From the NCBI RefSeq assembly GCF_026342435.1, contig NZ_JAPEMT010000002.1:1178001-1242000 (forward strand): DNA of 64,000 bases. Reading direction: 5' to 3'. The stretch's first letter is position 1. Every line of letters starts with the position of its first letter. A program made the position numbers and the translations under genes. Positions 1 to 7,309 of the stretch are shown here, piece after piece. The notes under the pieces were generated by a model, which made no database searches, had not been told where the DNA came from, and saw only the letters and a program-made list of their open reading frames with translations. The stretch comes from Streptomyces sp. NBC_00237. GTDB lineage: Bacteria; Actinomycetota; Actinomycetes; Streptomycetales; Streptomycetaceae.

Positions 1-1809
1 ACAGTGCAGTTCGAGGAGGTCGAAGCCACTGCGGTCGGCCCGCCAGGCGGAGGCGGCGAACTGCTCGCGGATGTCGACGAGGCCGGTCCGGTCGAGTTGG
101 GTGGGGACCTGGCTGATGCCGGGTCGATAGGGCAGCGGGGAGGCGGCCACGAGACCCCAGTTCGCATCGGCCCCTTCGCTGTCACTGTCGCTGTCGTCGA
201 GCGGCTGGTCGATGCCGTCCCACATCAGCTTGGTGGAGCCCTTGCGACCGGAGTGTCCGAGCTGGACCCCGATGGCGGTGCCGGGGGCCTGCTGGTGCAC
301 GAAGTCGGTGATGCGCCGCCAGGACGCCGCCTGTTCGGGGGTGTAGAGCCCGGTGCAGCCGGGGGTGATGCGTCCCTCGGGGCTGACGCAGACCATCTCG
401 GTCATGACCAGTCCGGCCCCGCCGAGTGCACGGGAGCCGAGGTGGACGAGGTGGAAGTCGCCGGGGACTCCGTTCTCGGCGGAGTACATGTCCATGGGCG
501 AGACGACGACGCGGTTGCGCAGGGTCAGGTCGCGCAGCCGGAAGGGGGTGAACATCGGCGGGGTGTCGGGCGAGGGGCAGCCGAAGTCCGCCGCGACGGC
601 CTCGGTGAAGGCGCTGTCGCGCAGCCGCAGGTTGTCGTGGGTGACGCGGCGGCTGCGGGTGAGGAGGTTGAAGGCGAACTGGCGCGGCGGCTGGTGGACG
701 TAACCGGCGAGGTCCTCGAACCAGCGCAGGCTGGCGGCGGCGGCGCGCTGCGTCGACGCGACGACGGGACGCCGCTCGGTCTCGTACGCGACGAGGGCGG
801 TCGGCAGGTCGGGCTGCTCCTCGATGCACGCGGCCAGCGCGAGCGCGTCCTCGACGGCCAGCTTCGTACCGGAGCCGATCGAGAAGTGGGCGGTGTGCGC
901 GGCGTCGCCGAGGAGCACGGTGTTGCCGTGCGACCAGCGGTCGTTGACGACCGTTCGAAAGGCGATCCAGGAGGAGTTGTTGCCCTTGAGGGGGCGGCCG
1001 CCGAGGGCGTCGGCGAAGACCTTCGCGCAGCGCTCGGTGGACTCGGCCTCGTCGCAGGCGTCGAGCCCCGCGGCCTTCCAGACCTCCTCGCGCATCTCGA
1101 CGATGACCGTCGACGCGTCCTTCGCGTACGGATATCCGTGAAGCTGCATCACGCCGTGTTCGGTCTCGGCGATCTCGAAGCGGAAGGCGTCGAAGGCGAA
1201 GTCGGCGGCGAGCCAGATGTACCGGCACCGGTGGGAGGTGATGTGCGGGCCGAACACGTCGGCGTGCGCCTGCCGGGTCAGGCTGTGCACCCCGTCTGCG
1301 GCGATCACCAGGTCGTACGCGATGGAGAGTTCGGCGGCGGGCGGGGCTTCGGTCCTGATCCGGATCTCGACGCCCAGGGAACGGCAGCGGGCGTGCAGGA
1401 TCTCCAGGAGCCTGCGCCTGCCGAGGGCGGCGAAGCCGTGTCCGCCGGAGGTGAGGCGGCGGCCTCGGTGGACGACGTCGATGTCGTCCCAGCGGACGAA
1501 CTCGGCGGTGAGCGCCCGGTAGACCTCGGGGTCGGCGTGTTCGATGCCGCCGAGGGTCTCGTCGGAGAGGACCACGCCGAAGCCGAAGGTGTCGTCGGGG
1601 GAGCCGCGCTCCCAGACCGTGACCTCGCGGGCCGGGTCGAGACGCTTGAGCAGCACGGCCGCGTACAGCCCGCCGGGACCGCCGCCGACGACGGCGATGC
1701 GCAGGGGTCCGACTGCGGGGGTCGACGGCCCGGGTGTGGTGGCTGTCGGTCCGGACGCGGCGGCCTGCGGCCCGGATGCGGTGACCTGCGGCCCGGATGC
1801 CTTCTTCAT
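1..1809 (-). CDS. Fused FAD monooxygenase / old-yellow-enzyme protein (2-aminobenzoyl-CoA or salicylyl-CoA hydroxylase type), partial
   Basis: The gene runs off the left edge; 603 codons are visible and the 3' end is missing. The start is the ATG at 1809. After a roughly 35-residue Pro/Ala/Gly-rich lead comes an FAD fold with the motif VVGGGPGGLYAAVLLKR. The second FAD motif, LLGDAAHTAHFSIGSGTK, lies near residue 300. From about residue 400 a second domain starts (MFTPFRLRDLTLRNRVVVSPM), the beginning of an NADH:flavin oxidoreductase of the old yellow enzyme family. This two-domain order is that of 2-aminobenzoyl-CoA monooxygenase/reductase and of proteins annotated as bifunctional salicylyl-CoA 5-hydroxylase. 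It probably hydroxylates an aromatic acyl-CoA in the cytoplasm. Only 2 bp separate it from the upstream enoyl-CoA hydratase stop, so the two form an operon. The exact aromatic substrate cannot be told from sequence. Confidence 0.85.
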   Translation of the reverse strand, partial: MKKASGPQVTASGPQAAASGPTATTPGPSTPAVGPLRIAVVGGGPGGLYAAVLLKRLDPAREVTVWERGSPDDTFGFGVVLSDETLGGIEHADPEVYRALTAEFVRWDDIDVVHRGRRLTSGGHGFAALGRRRLLEILHARCRSLGVEIRIRTEAPPAAELSIAYDLVIAADGVHSLTRQAHADVFGPHITSHRCRYIWLAADFAFDAFRFEIAETEHGVMQLHGYPYAKDASTVIVEMREEVWKAAGLDACDEAESTERCAKVFADALGGRPLKGNNSSWIAFRTVVNDRWSHGNTVLLGDAAHTAHFSIGSGTKLAVEDALALAACIEEQPDLPTALVAYETERRPVVASTQRAAAASLRWFEDLAGYVHQPPRQFAFNLLTRSRRVTHDNLRLRDSAFTEAVAADFGCPSPDTPPMFTPFRLRDLTLRNRVVVSPMDMYSAENGVPGDFHLVHLGSRALGGAGLVMTEMVCVSPEGRITPGCTGLYTPEQAASWRRITDFVHQQAPGTAIGVQLGHSGRKGSTKLMWDGIDQPLDDSDSDSEGADANWGLVAASPLPYRPGISQVPTQLDRTGLVDIREQFAASAWRADRSGFDLLELHC

Positions 1810-1811
1810 GG

Positions 1812-2639
1812 TCAGCGCCCCTGCCACTTCGGGGGCCGCTTCTCCATGAAGGCGGCGTGGAATTCGGCGTAGTCCTCGCCGTTCATCAGGAGTGCCTGGG
1901 TGGCGGCGTCCATTTCGACGGCGGCGGCGAGCGGCATGTCGAGTTCCGCGGTGAGCAGCGCCTTGGTCTGGGCGTGCGCGAGGGCGGGCCCGTCGGCGAG
2001 CCTCCTGGCCAGCGCGGCGGCGCGGGTGTCGGCCTCTCCCTCCTCGGTCAGCTCGCTGAGCAGGCCGATCCGCTCGGCCTCGGGCGCGCGCACCGGTTCG
2101 CCCAGCATGAGCAGCCGGGTGGCGTGGCCGAGCCCGACGACGCGCGGCAGCAGGTAGGCGGCGCCCATGTCGCCGCCGGACAGCCCGACCTTGGTGAAGA
2201 GGAACGCGAATTTGGCCGTCGGGTCGGCGATCCGGAAGTCCGCCGCGAGTGCGAGAACGGCTCCCGCTCCGGCCGCCACCCCGTGCACGGCGGCGATCAC
2301 CGGGAACGGGCATTCGCGCAGTGCCCGCACGACCTGCCCCGTCATCCGGTTGAAGTCGAGGAGCTGCGCGGTGTCCATGGACAGGGTCGCGCCGATGATC
2401 TCGTCCACGTCGCCGCCGGAGCAGAAGCCCCGGCCCTCGCCCGCCAGCACCAGGACGCGCACGGAGCGCTCCCGGGCGAGCTCGGCGAGGAGGTCGCGCA
2501 GGTCCGCGTACGCGCCGAAGGTCAGTGCGTTGAGCTTGTCCGGGCGGGCGAGGGTGACGGTCGCGACCCCCTCGTCGAGGGTCAGCCGCAGGTGGCGCCA
2601 CTTCTCGGTGCGCTGGGCGGAACTGAGGAACGGGCTCAT
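1812..2639 (-). CDS. Enoyl-CoA hydratase/isomerase family protein
   Basis: 275 residues, the usual crotonase length. The start ATG at 2639 has a GGGAGG ribosome-binding site about 8 nt upstream; longer in-frame starts lack one. The crotonase fold shows in RPDKLNALTF near the N-terminus, the oxyanion-hole stretch GRGFCSGGDVDEI around residue 65 and a second loop HGVAAGAGAVLALAADF around residue 105. It is followed 2 bp later by the aromatic-CoA monooxygenase, so it probably hydrates or rearranges ring-opened CoA intermediates in the same pathway. Substrate specificity is inferred from context only. Confidence 0.88.
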   Translation of the reverse strand: MSPFLSSAQRTEKWRHLRLTLDEGVATVTLARPDKLNALTFGAYADLRDLLAELARERSVRVLVLAGEGRGFCSGGDVDEIIGATLSMDTAQLLDFNRMTGQVVRALRECPFPVIAAVHGVAAGAGAVLALAADFRIADPTAKFAFLFTKVGLSGGDMGAAYLLPRVVGLGHATRLLMLGEPVRAPEAERIGLLSELTEEGEADTRAAALARRLADGPALAHAQTKALLTAELDMPLAAAVEMDAATQALLMNGEDYAEFHAAFMEKRPPKWQGR

Positions 2640-2722
2640 GGGCGCAGCCTCCCGGTGACGGTGCCAGTCCTTCCGCTGCCAGTCAGTCCTTCCCTGCCAG
2701 CCCTTCGAAGCTATCACCGGTC

Positions 2723-2738
2723 CGTGACTCCCGTCACG
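2723..2738. promoter_or_regulatory. Inverted repeat in a divergent promoter region
   Basis: CGTGAC-tccc-GTCACG is a perfect 6-bp inverted repeat in the 247-bp gap between the crotonase gene and the divergently transcribed ATPase gene. Its spacing fits a dimeric repressor operator, but no regulator gene adjoins it. Weak evidence. Confidence 0.3.
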
Positions 2739-2886
2739 AGTACGCGATAAGTGCGCTTGCGCGCGCCCAAGGTCCTCTCCTGCTGTGGCGCAGGTCCCAC
2801 GTCTTCCTGGCATGCGGCCCTACGGGAACAGGCTTCCCCTTCGTACGGTTGAAACCAGGAACTCTGCTCCCTGAACGGACCTCGCC

Positions 2887-3327
2887 TTGCCCCCTGCCTC
2901 CAGCCCCGCTTCCGGCCCCGTCCCCACCTCCTGGCGCATCGAGCTGCCGCACTCATCGGCCGCGGTGCCGATGGCCCGTGCCCTGATCCGTACGGCGCTG
3001 GCGGATCTGGAGGCTCCGGCCGCGGACAGCGACACGGCCGAGCTGCTGACCGCCGAGCTGGTGGCGAACGCCGTCGAGCACACCAGCGGCTCCGGCCCCA
3101 TCGAGCTGGTGGTGGAGCTGCTGCCGACGGGCTGCCAGGTCGAGGTGCACGACGGCGACCCCGGGCCGCCGGGCAATCTGGAGTCCTCCGAGGCCGACCA
3201 GTGCCCCGACCCCTGGCAGGAGCACGGCCGCGGGCTGCTCCTGATCCGCACCCTCAGCTCGGACTGCGGGCACCGGCGTACGGATTCGGGCAAGGCGGTG
3301 TGGTTCCGCCTGCCCGCTCCGCAATGA
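2887..3327 (+). CDS. ATP-binding protein of the RsbW/SpoIIAB histidine-kinase-like family
   Basis: 146 residues starting at TTG 2887; the ribosome-binding site is weak, so the start is uncertain by a few codons. It is a single GHKL ATPase domain: N-box ELLTAELVANAVEH around residues 52-65, a degenerate G1 box DGDPGPP near residue 98, and G2 box EHGRGLLLI near residue 118. Such stand-alone domains are very numerous in Streptomyces and act as anti-sigma-factor kinases or in regulatory phosphorylation. There is no partner anti-anti-sigma or sigma gene next to it, so its target is unknown. It converges with the permease gene, leaving only 9 bp between stops. Confidence 0.85.
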   Translation: MPPASSPASGPVPTSWRIELPHSSAAVPMARALIRTALADLEAPAADSDTAELLTAELVANAVEHTSGSGPIELVVELLPTGCQVEVHDGDPGPPGNLESSEADQCPDPWQEHGRGLLLIRTLSSDCGHRRTDSGKAVWFRLPAPQ

Positions 3328-3336
3328 CGGGGCCGG

Positions 3337-4758
3337 CTAGACGGCCGTGTCCGCCGGAAGCTTGCCCTCCGCCGCGCCGAGCCGCGAGTGCCGTCGCCCG
3401 TACAGCGTGTACACCAGCGCCCCGACGACGAGGAACGCGCCGAACTGGAGCCACGTCCTCCAGCCCGTTCCGTAGATCAGGTACAGGCAGAACAGCACGC
3501 CCAGCACCGGCAGTACCGGGAAGAGCGGCACCCGGAAGGACCGCTGGAGGTCCGGGTTGCTGCGGCGCAGGGCGATCACCGCGATGTTGACGACGGCCAT
3601 GATGGCGAGGGTGCCGATGGTCGTGAGGTTCATGACGACGTCGAGCGGCACGACGGCCGCCGGGATCGCGAACAGGCAGGCGACGATCCAGGTGTTGGCC
3701 ACCGGCGTCGAGGTCTTCGGCGAGATGCGTTCGAAGACGCGCGGGATGAGGCCGTCGCGGGACATCGACATCAGGATGCGGGTCTGGCCGTACATCACGG
3801 CGAGGACGACGGAGGCGATGGCGACCACTGCGCCGAAGGCGATGATGCCGCCGCCGAGCGTCGAGTCGGTGACCTTGTTGACGATCAGGGAGAGCGCGGC
3901 GGGCTTGGAGGCGACGTCGGCGGCGGACATGGCACCGATGGCGGCGACCGCGACCAGGCAGTAGAGCAGCGTGACCACGCCGATGCAGATCATGATCGCG
4001 AGCGGGATGTTCTTGCGCGGGTTCTTGACCTCCTCACCGGCCGTGGTGATCGCGTCGAAGCCGATGTACGAGAAGAACGCGACCGAGGCTCCGGACGTGA
4101 CGCCCATCAGGCCGTGCGCGGCGAACGGCGAGAGGTTCTCGGAGTCGAACGCCGTGAAGGCGATGGCGCAGAACAGGATCAGCACGGCGATCTTGACGAC
4201 GGCCATCACGGCGGTGGCACGGGCGCTCTCCCGGATGCCCCGCACGAGCAGCAGCGCGGCGAGCAGTATGACGACGACCGCCGGGATGTTGACGACGCCG
4301 CCGTCGCCGGGCGGGCTGGAGAGCGCGGCGGGGAGCTGCCAGCCGACGAGACTGTTGAGCAGTTCGTTCAGGTACTGGCCCCAGCCGACGGCGACGGCCG
4401 AGACCGAGATGCCGTACTCCAGGAGCAGGCACCACCCCACCAGGAAGGCGATGCGCTCCCCAAGGGTGGCGTACGCGAAGGAGTACGAGCTGCCGGAGAC
4501 CGGGATCGCCCCGCCCAGCTCGGCGAACGAGAACGCGGTGAAGATACAGGTGATCGCCGCCAGGATGAACGAGACCACGACGGCGGGCCCTGCTTCGGCG
4601 ACGCTGTCGGAGAGCCCGACGAAGATGCCGGTGCCGACGATGGCGCCGACACCGAAGCACACGAGCTGGAAGAGCCCCATGGTGCGCTTCAGGCCATGCC
4701 CCTCCAGGTCAGCGCCTGATTCGGCGACGAGGACGTCGGGTGACTTGATGCGTTGCAT
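3337..4758 (-). CDS. APC-superfamily amino-acid permease (cationic amino-acid transporter type)
   Basis: 473 residues with about 12-13 hydrophobic helices, the first containing VCFGVGAIVGTGIFVGLSD, the APC TM1 signature with its unwound GTGIF turn. The segment ISPKTSTPVANTW in the middle is typical of the CAT (YfnA/SLC7A-like) branch. It lies downstream of argF and arcA on the same strand, 142 bp after argF, which suggests uptake of arginine or exchange with ornithine for the deiminase pathway. That substrate is inferred from context. A hairpin in the gap suggests it may also have its own promoter. Confidence 0.85.
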   Translation of the reverse strand: MQRIKSPDVLVAESGADLEGHGLKRTMGLFQLVCFGVGAIVGTGIFVGLSDSVAEAGPAVVVSFILAAITCIFTAFSFAELGGAIPVSGSSYSFAYATLGERIAFLVGWCLLLEYGISVSAVAVGWGQYLNELLNSLVGWQLPAALSSPPGDGGVVNIPAVVVILLAALLLVRGIRESARATAVMAVVKIAVLILFCAIAFTAFDSENLSPFAAHGLMGVTSGASVAFFSYIGFDAITTAGEEVKNPRKNIPLAIMICIGVVTLLYCLVAVAAIGAMSAADVASKPAALSLIVNKVTDSTLGGGIIAFGAVVAIASVVLAVMYGQTRILMSMSRDGLIPRVFERISPKTSTPVANTWIVACLFAIPAAVVPLDVVMNLTTIGTLAIMAVVNIAVIALRRSNPDLQRSFRVPLFPVLPVLGVLFCLYLIYGTGWRTWLQFGAFLVVGALVYTLYGRRHSRLGAAEGKLPADTAV

Positions 4759-4816
4759 GGGGGGTGGTTCTCACTCTCTGGTGCTGCTTGGTCGAAGCAG
4801 CGGGGGCATGAAGGAA

Positions 4817-4844
4817 GGGGTCCGAGCGTGTGCGCCCGAACCCC
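4817..4844 (-). terminator. Stem-loop downstream of argF
   Basis: A 12-bp stem with two mismatches (GGGGTCCGAGCG / CGCCCGAACCCC) and a 4-nt loop, lying 57 nt past the argF stop. There is no U-tract, as is usual in Streptomyces. Confidence 0.5.
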
Positions 4845-4900
4845 CTCAAGCACGGCCATCGTAACCACCGCACTGCATATTCACCCAATTGGGCGCATTG

Positions 4901-5932
4901 CTATTCAGTGGCGACATCTGCCATCGTCGCGACCAGCACCGCCTTGATGGTGTGCAGCCGGTTCTCGGCCTCGTCGAAGACGACGGAGTGCGCCGATTCG
5001 AAGACCTCGTCGGTGACTTCGAGGGAGGTCAGGCCGTACTGCTCGTGGATCTCGCGGCCGACCTTGGTGCCGAGGTCATGGAACGCGGGCAGACAGTGGA
5101 GGAACTTCACGTCCGGGTTGCCGGTGGCACGCAGCACGTCCATGGTCACGGCGTACGGCGCGAGCGCCTTGATGCGCTCGGCCCAGACCTCCTTGGGCTC
5201 ACCCATGGACACCCAGACGTCGGTGACGACGAAGTCCGCGCCGTGCACGCCCTCCCCGATCTCCTCGGTGAGGGTGATGCGCGCGCCGCTCTCCTGGGCG
5301 AGCTCGCGGGCCCGCGCGACGATCACCTCGGCGGGCCAGTAGGCGCGCGGGGCGACGATCCGCACGTCCATGCCCAGGAGTGCGCCGGTGACGAGGTAGG
5401 AGTTGCCCATGTTGAAGCGGGCGTCGCCGAGGTAGGCGAAGGCGACGCGCTCCAGCGGCTTGGCGCTGTGCTCGGTCATGGTGAGCACGTCGGCGAGCAT
5501 CTGGGTGGGGTGCCAGTCGTCGGTGAGCCCGTTGAAGACCGGTACCTCGGCGTGCTCGGCGAGCTGCTCGACCGTCGCCTGCGCGTCGCCCCGGTATTCG
5601 ATGCCGTCGAACATCCGGCCCAGCACGCGGGCGGTGTCCTTCACCGACTCCTTGTGCCCCATCTGCGAACCCGCGGGGTCGAGGTACGTGGTCGATGCGC
5701 CCTGGTCGGCGGCGGCGACCTCGAAGGCGCAGCGCGTGCGGGTGGACGTCTTCTCGAAGATCAGCGCGATGTTGCGACCGCGCAGCCACTGCACTTCGGT
5801 GCCGTTCTTCTTCGCCGCCTTGAGCTCGGCGGCGAGGTCGATCAGCCCGCGGAACTCCGCGGCGCTGAAATCGGCCTCCTTGAGGAAGTGACGGCCCTTC
5901 AGGGAGTGGCGGCCTTCGAGAAATGACGTCAT
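4901..5932 (-). CDS. argF: Ornithine carbamoyltransferase
   Basis: 343 residues from ATG 5932. It contains all the hallmark motifs: carbamoyl-phosphate loop STRTR (residues 63-67), DDWHPTQ, the ornithine-binding SMG in VWVSMGE, and HCLP in KFLHCLPAF. The enzyme interconverts citrulline plus phosphate and ornithine plus carbamoyl phosphate. Because it lies 67 bp downstream of arginine deiminase on the same strand, it probably works in the catabolic direction, where it would be called arcB; sequence alone cannot separate anabolic from catabolic forms. No carbamate kinase (arcC) gene is present in the window. Confidence 0.95.
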   Translation of the reverse strand: MTSFLEGRHSLKGRHFLKEADFSAAEFRGLIDLAAELKAAKKNGTEVQWLRGRNIALIFEKTSTRTRCAFEVAAADQGASTTYLDPAGSQMGHKESVKDTARVLGRMFDGIEYRGDAQATVEQLAEHAEVPVFNGLTDDWHPTQMLADVLTMTEHSAKPLERVAFAYLGDARFNMGNSYLVTGALLGMDVRIVAPRAYWPAEVIVARARELAQESGARITLTEEIGEGVHGADFVVTDVWVSMGEPKEVWAERIKALAPYAVTMDVLRATGNPDVKFLHCLPAFHDLGTKVGREIHEQYGLTSLEVTDEVFESAHSVVFDEAENRLHTIKAVLVATMADVATE

Positions 5933-5999
5933 GGGGACGCTCCAGGGGACGGCTGTCTGACTGCACGAACAGTGAAACCATATACGAAGAAGTGCATCA
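5933..5999 (-). promoter_or_regulatory. arcA-argF intergenic spacer with possible ArgR half-sites
   Basis: On the minus strand the 67-bp gap reads GTGATGCACTTCTTCGTATA near its upstream end, an imperfect AT-richer palindrome containing a TGCA core. That loosely resembles actinomycete ARG boxes. A comparable TGAATATGCA lies near 4870, upstream of the permease. Resemblance only; not a firm site. Confidence 0.25.
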
Positions 6000-7232
6000 C
6001 TATACGGCCTCACGTTCGATGGGGCAGCTCATACAGCGCGGTCCTCCCCGCCCTCTACCCAACTCGCTGCCCCTGATCTCGATCACTTCGATCCCCTGTT
6101 TCCGCAGGTGGGTGTTGGTGGTCACATTCCTTTCGTACGCGACGACGACGCCCGGCTCCACCGCGAGCACGTTGCAGCCGTCGTCCCACTGCTCCCGCTC
6201 GGCCGCATGCACATCCTGGGTGGCGGTCAGCACCCGGACGGAGTCCAGACCGAGTGCGGCGGCGATCGCTCGGTGCATGTGCTCCGGCGGATGATCGGTG
6301 ACCTTGAGTTCGCGCTCGCCGGCCCCTGGTTCGATCGTGTACGAGCGGAGCATGCCGAGCCCCGCGTACTGGGTGAAGGTGTCGCCGTCGACCATCGTCA
6401 TGACGGTGTCGAGGTGCATGAAGGCCCGCCGCTTGGGCATGTCGAGCGCCACGATGGTCTGCGCGGAACCGGCCGCGAACAGCCCCCTGGCCAGCATCTC
6501 CACCGCCTGCGGGGTGGTCCGCTCGCTCATTCCGATGAGCACGGCACCGTTTCCGATCACCAGGACGTCCCCGCCCTCGATGGTCGAGGGGTAGTCGCTC
6601 TGGCCCTGCGACCAGGTGTGGAAGCTGCCCGCCTGCGGCCCGGTGAACAGGGGGTGGTGCTTGTAGATCGCCTCGAAGTGCACGGTCTCGCGCTGCCTGG
6701 CGGGCCAGCGCATCGCGTTGATGGACACCCCGTCGTAGATCCAGGCGGAGGTGTCGCGGGTGAACAGGTGGTTGGGCAGCGGCCCCAGCAGGAAGTCGTC
6801 CAGGTCCATGACGTGGAACCGCACCGAGGTCGGCTCCGGGTGCCGTTCCAGGTACTCCCTCTTGGTCATCCCGCCGACGAGCGCCTCGCAGAGCTCGGCG
6901 GCGGGCAGTTCGTCGAAGGCGGCCCGCAGGTGGTCGGTGGCGAGCGGCCCGTACTCCTTCTCGTCGAAGACCCGGTCCAGTACCCGTCGTCTGGCCTCCG
7001 GCAGTTGCAGCGCCTCGGTGAGGAGGTCTCCGAAGAGGTGCACTTCCACTCCACGGTCGCGCAGTACGTCCGCGAACCCGTCGTGCTCCTGCCGCGCCCG
7101 GCGGACCCAGAGCACGTCGTCGAAGAGGAGGGCGTCCTTGTTGCTGGGGGTGAGGCGCTTCAGTTCGAGGTCGGGGCGGTGGAGGATGACGCGGCGCAGC
7201 CGCCCGGTCTCGGAGTCGACGTGGAATCCCAT
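6000..7232 (-). CDS. arcA: Arginine deiminase
   Basis: 410 residues, the standard length. The start ATG at 7232 begins MGFHVDSETGRLRRVILHRP, which matches the family N-terminus; an in-frame extension upstream lacks family similarity. Catalytic features are FTRDTSAWIYDG, EGGDVLVIGN, MHLDTVMTM and the C-terminal nucleophile loop GRGGPRCMSCPI (Cys400, by analogy with the first Cys of CMTCP in Pseudomonas). It hydrolyses arginine to citrulline and ammonia in the cytoplasm. It is the first gene of the arcA-argF pair, 77 bp downstream of the large unknown gene on the same strand. Confidence 0.95.
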   Translation of the reverse strand: MGFHVDSETGRLRRVILHRPDLELKRLTPSNKDALLFDDVLWVRRARQEHDGFADVLRDRGVEVHLFGDLLTEALQLPEARRRVLDRVFDEKEYGPLATDHLRAAFDELPAAELCEALVGGMTKREYLERHPEPTSVRFHVMDLDDFLLGPLPNHLFTRDTSAWIYDGVSINAMRWPARQRETVHFEAIYKHHPLFTGPQAGSFHTWSQGQSDYPSTIEGGDVLVIGNGAVLIGMSERTTPQAVEMLARGLFAAGSAQTIVALDMPKRRAFMHLDTVMTMVDGDTFTQYAGLGMLRSYTIEPGAGERELKVTDHPPEHMHRAIAAALGLDSVRVLTATQDVHAAEREQWDDGCNVLAVEPGVVVAYERNVTTNTHLRKQGIEVIEIRGSELGRGRGGPRCMSCPIEREAV

Positions 7233-7309
7233 GGCCCAATCCTGACCGTCCGGACCCCGCTTCACCCGTCGAACACCGCCTCCGCTTCGAACACGCCTCC
7301 CCCTCCGCG

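Noticed and set aside
2723..2738. The CGTGAC/GTCACG repeat as a transcription terminator
   Set aside because: Too short a stem, and it lies between divergent starts, not after a stop codon.
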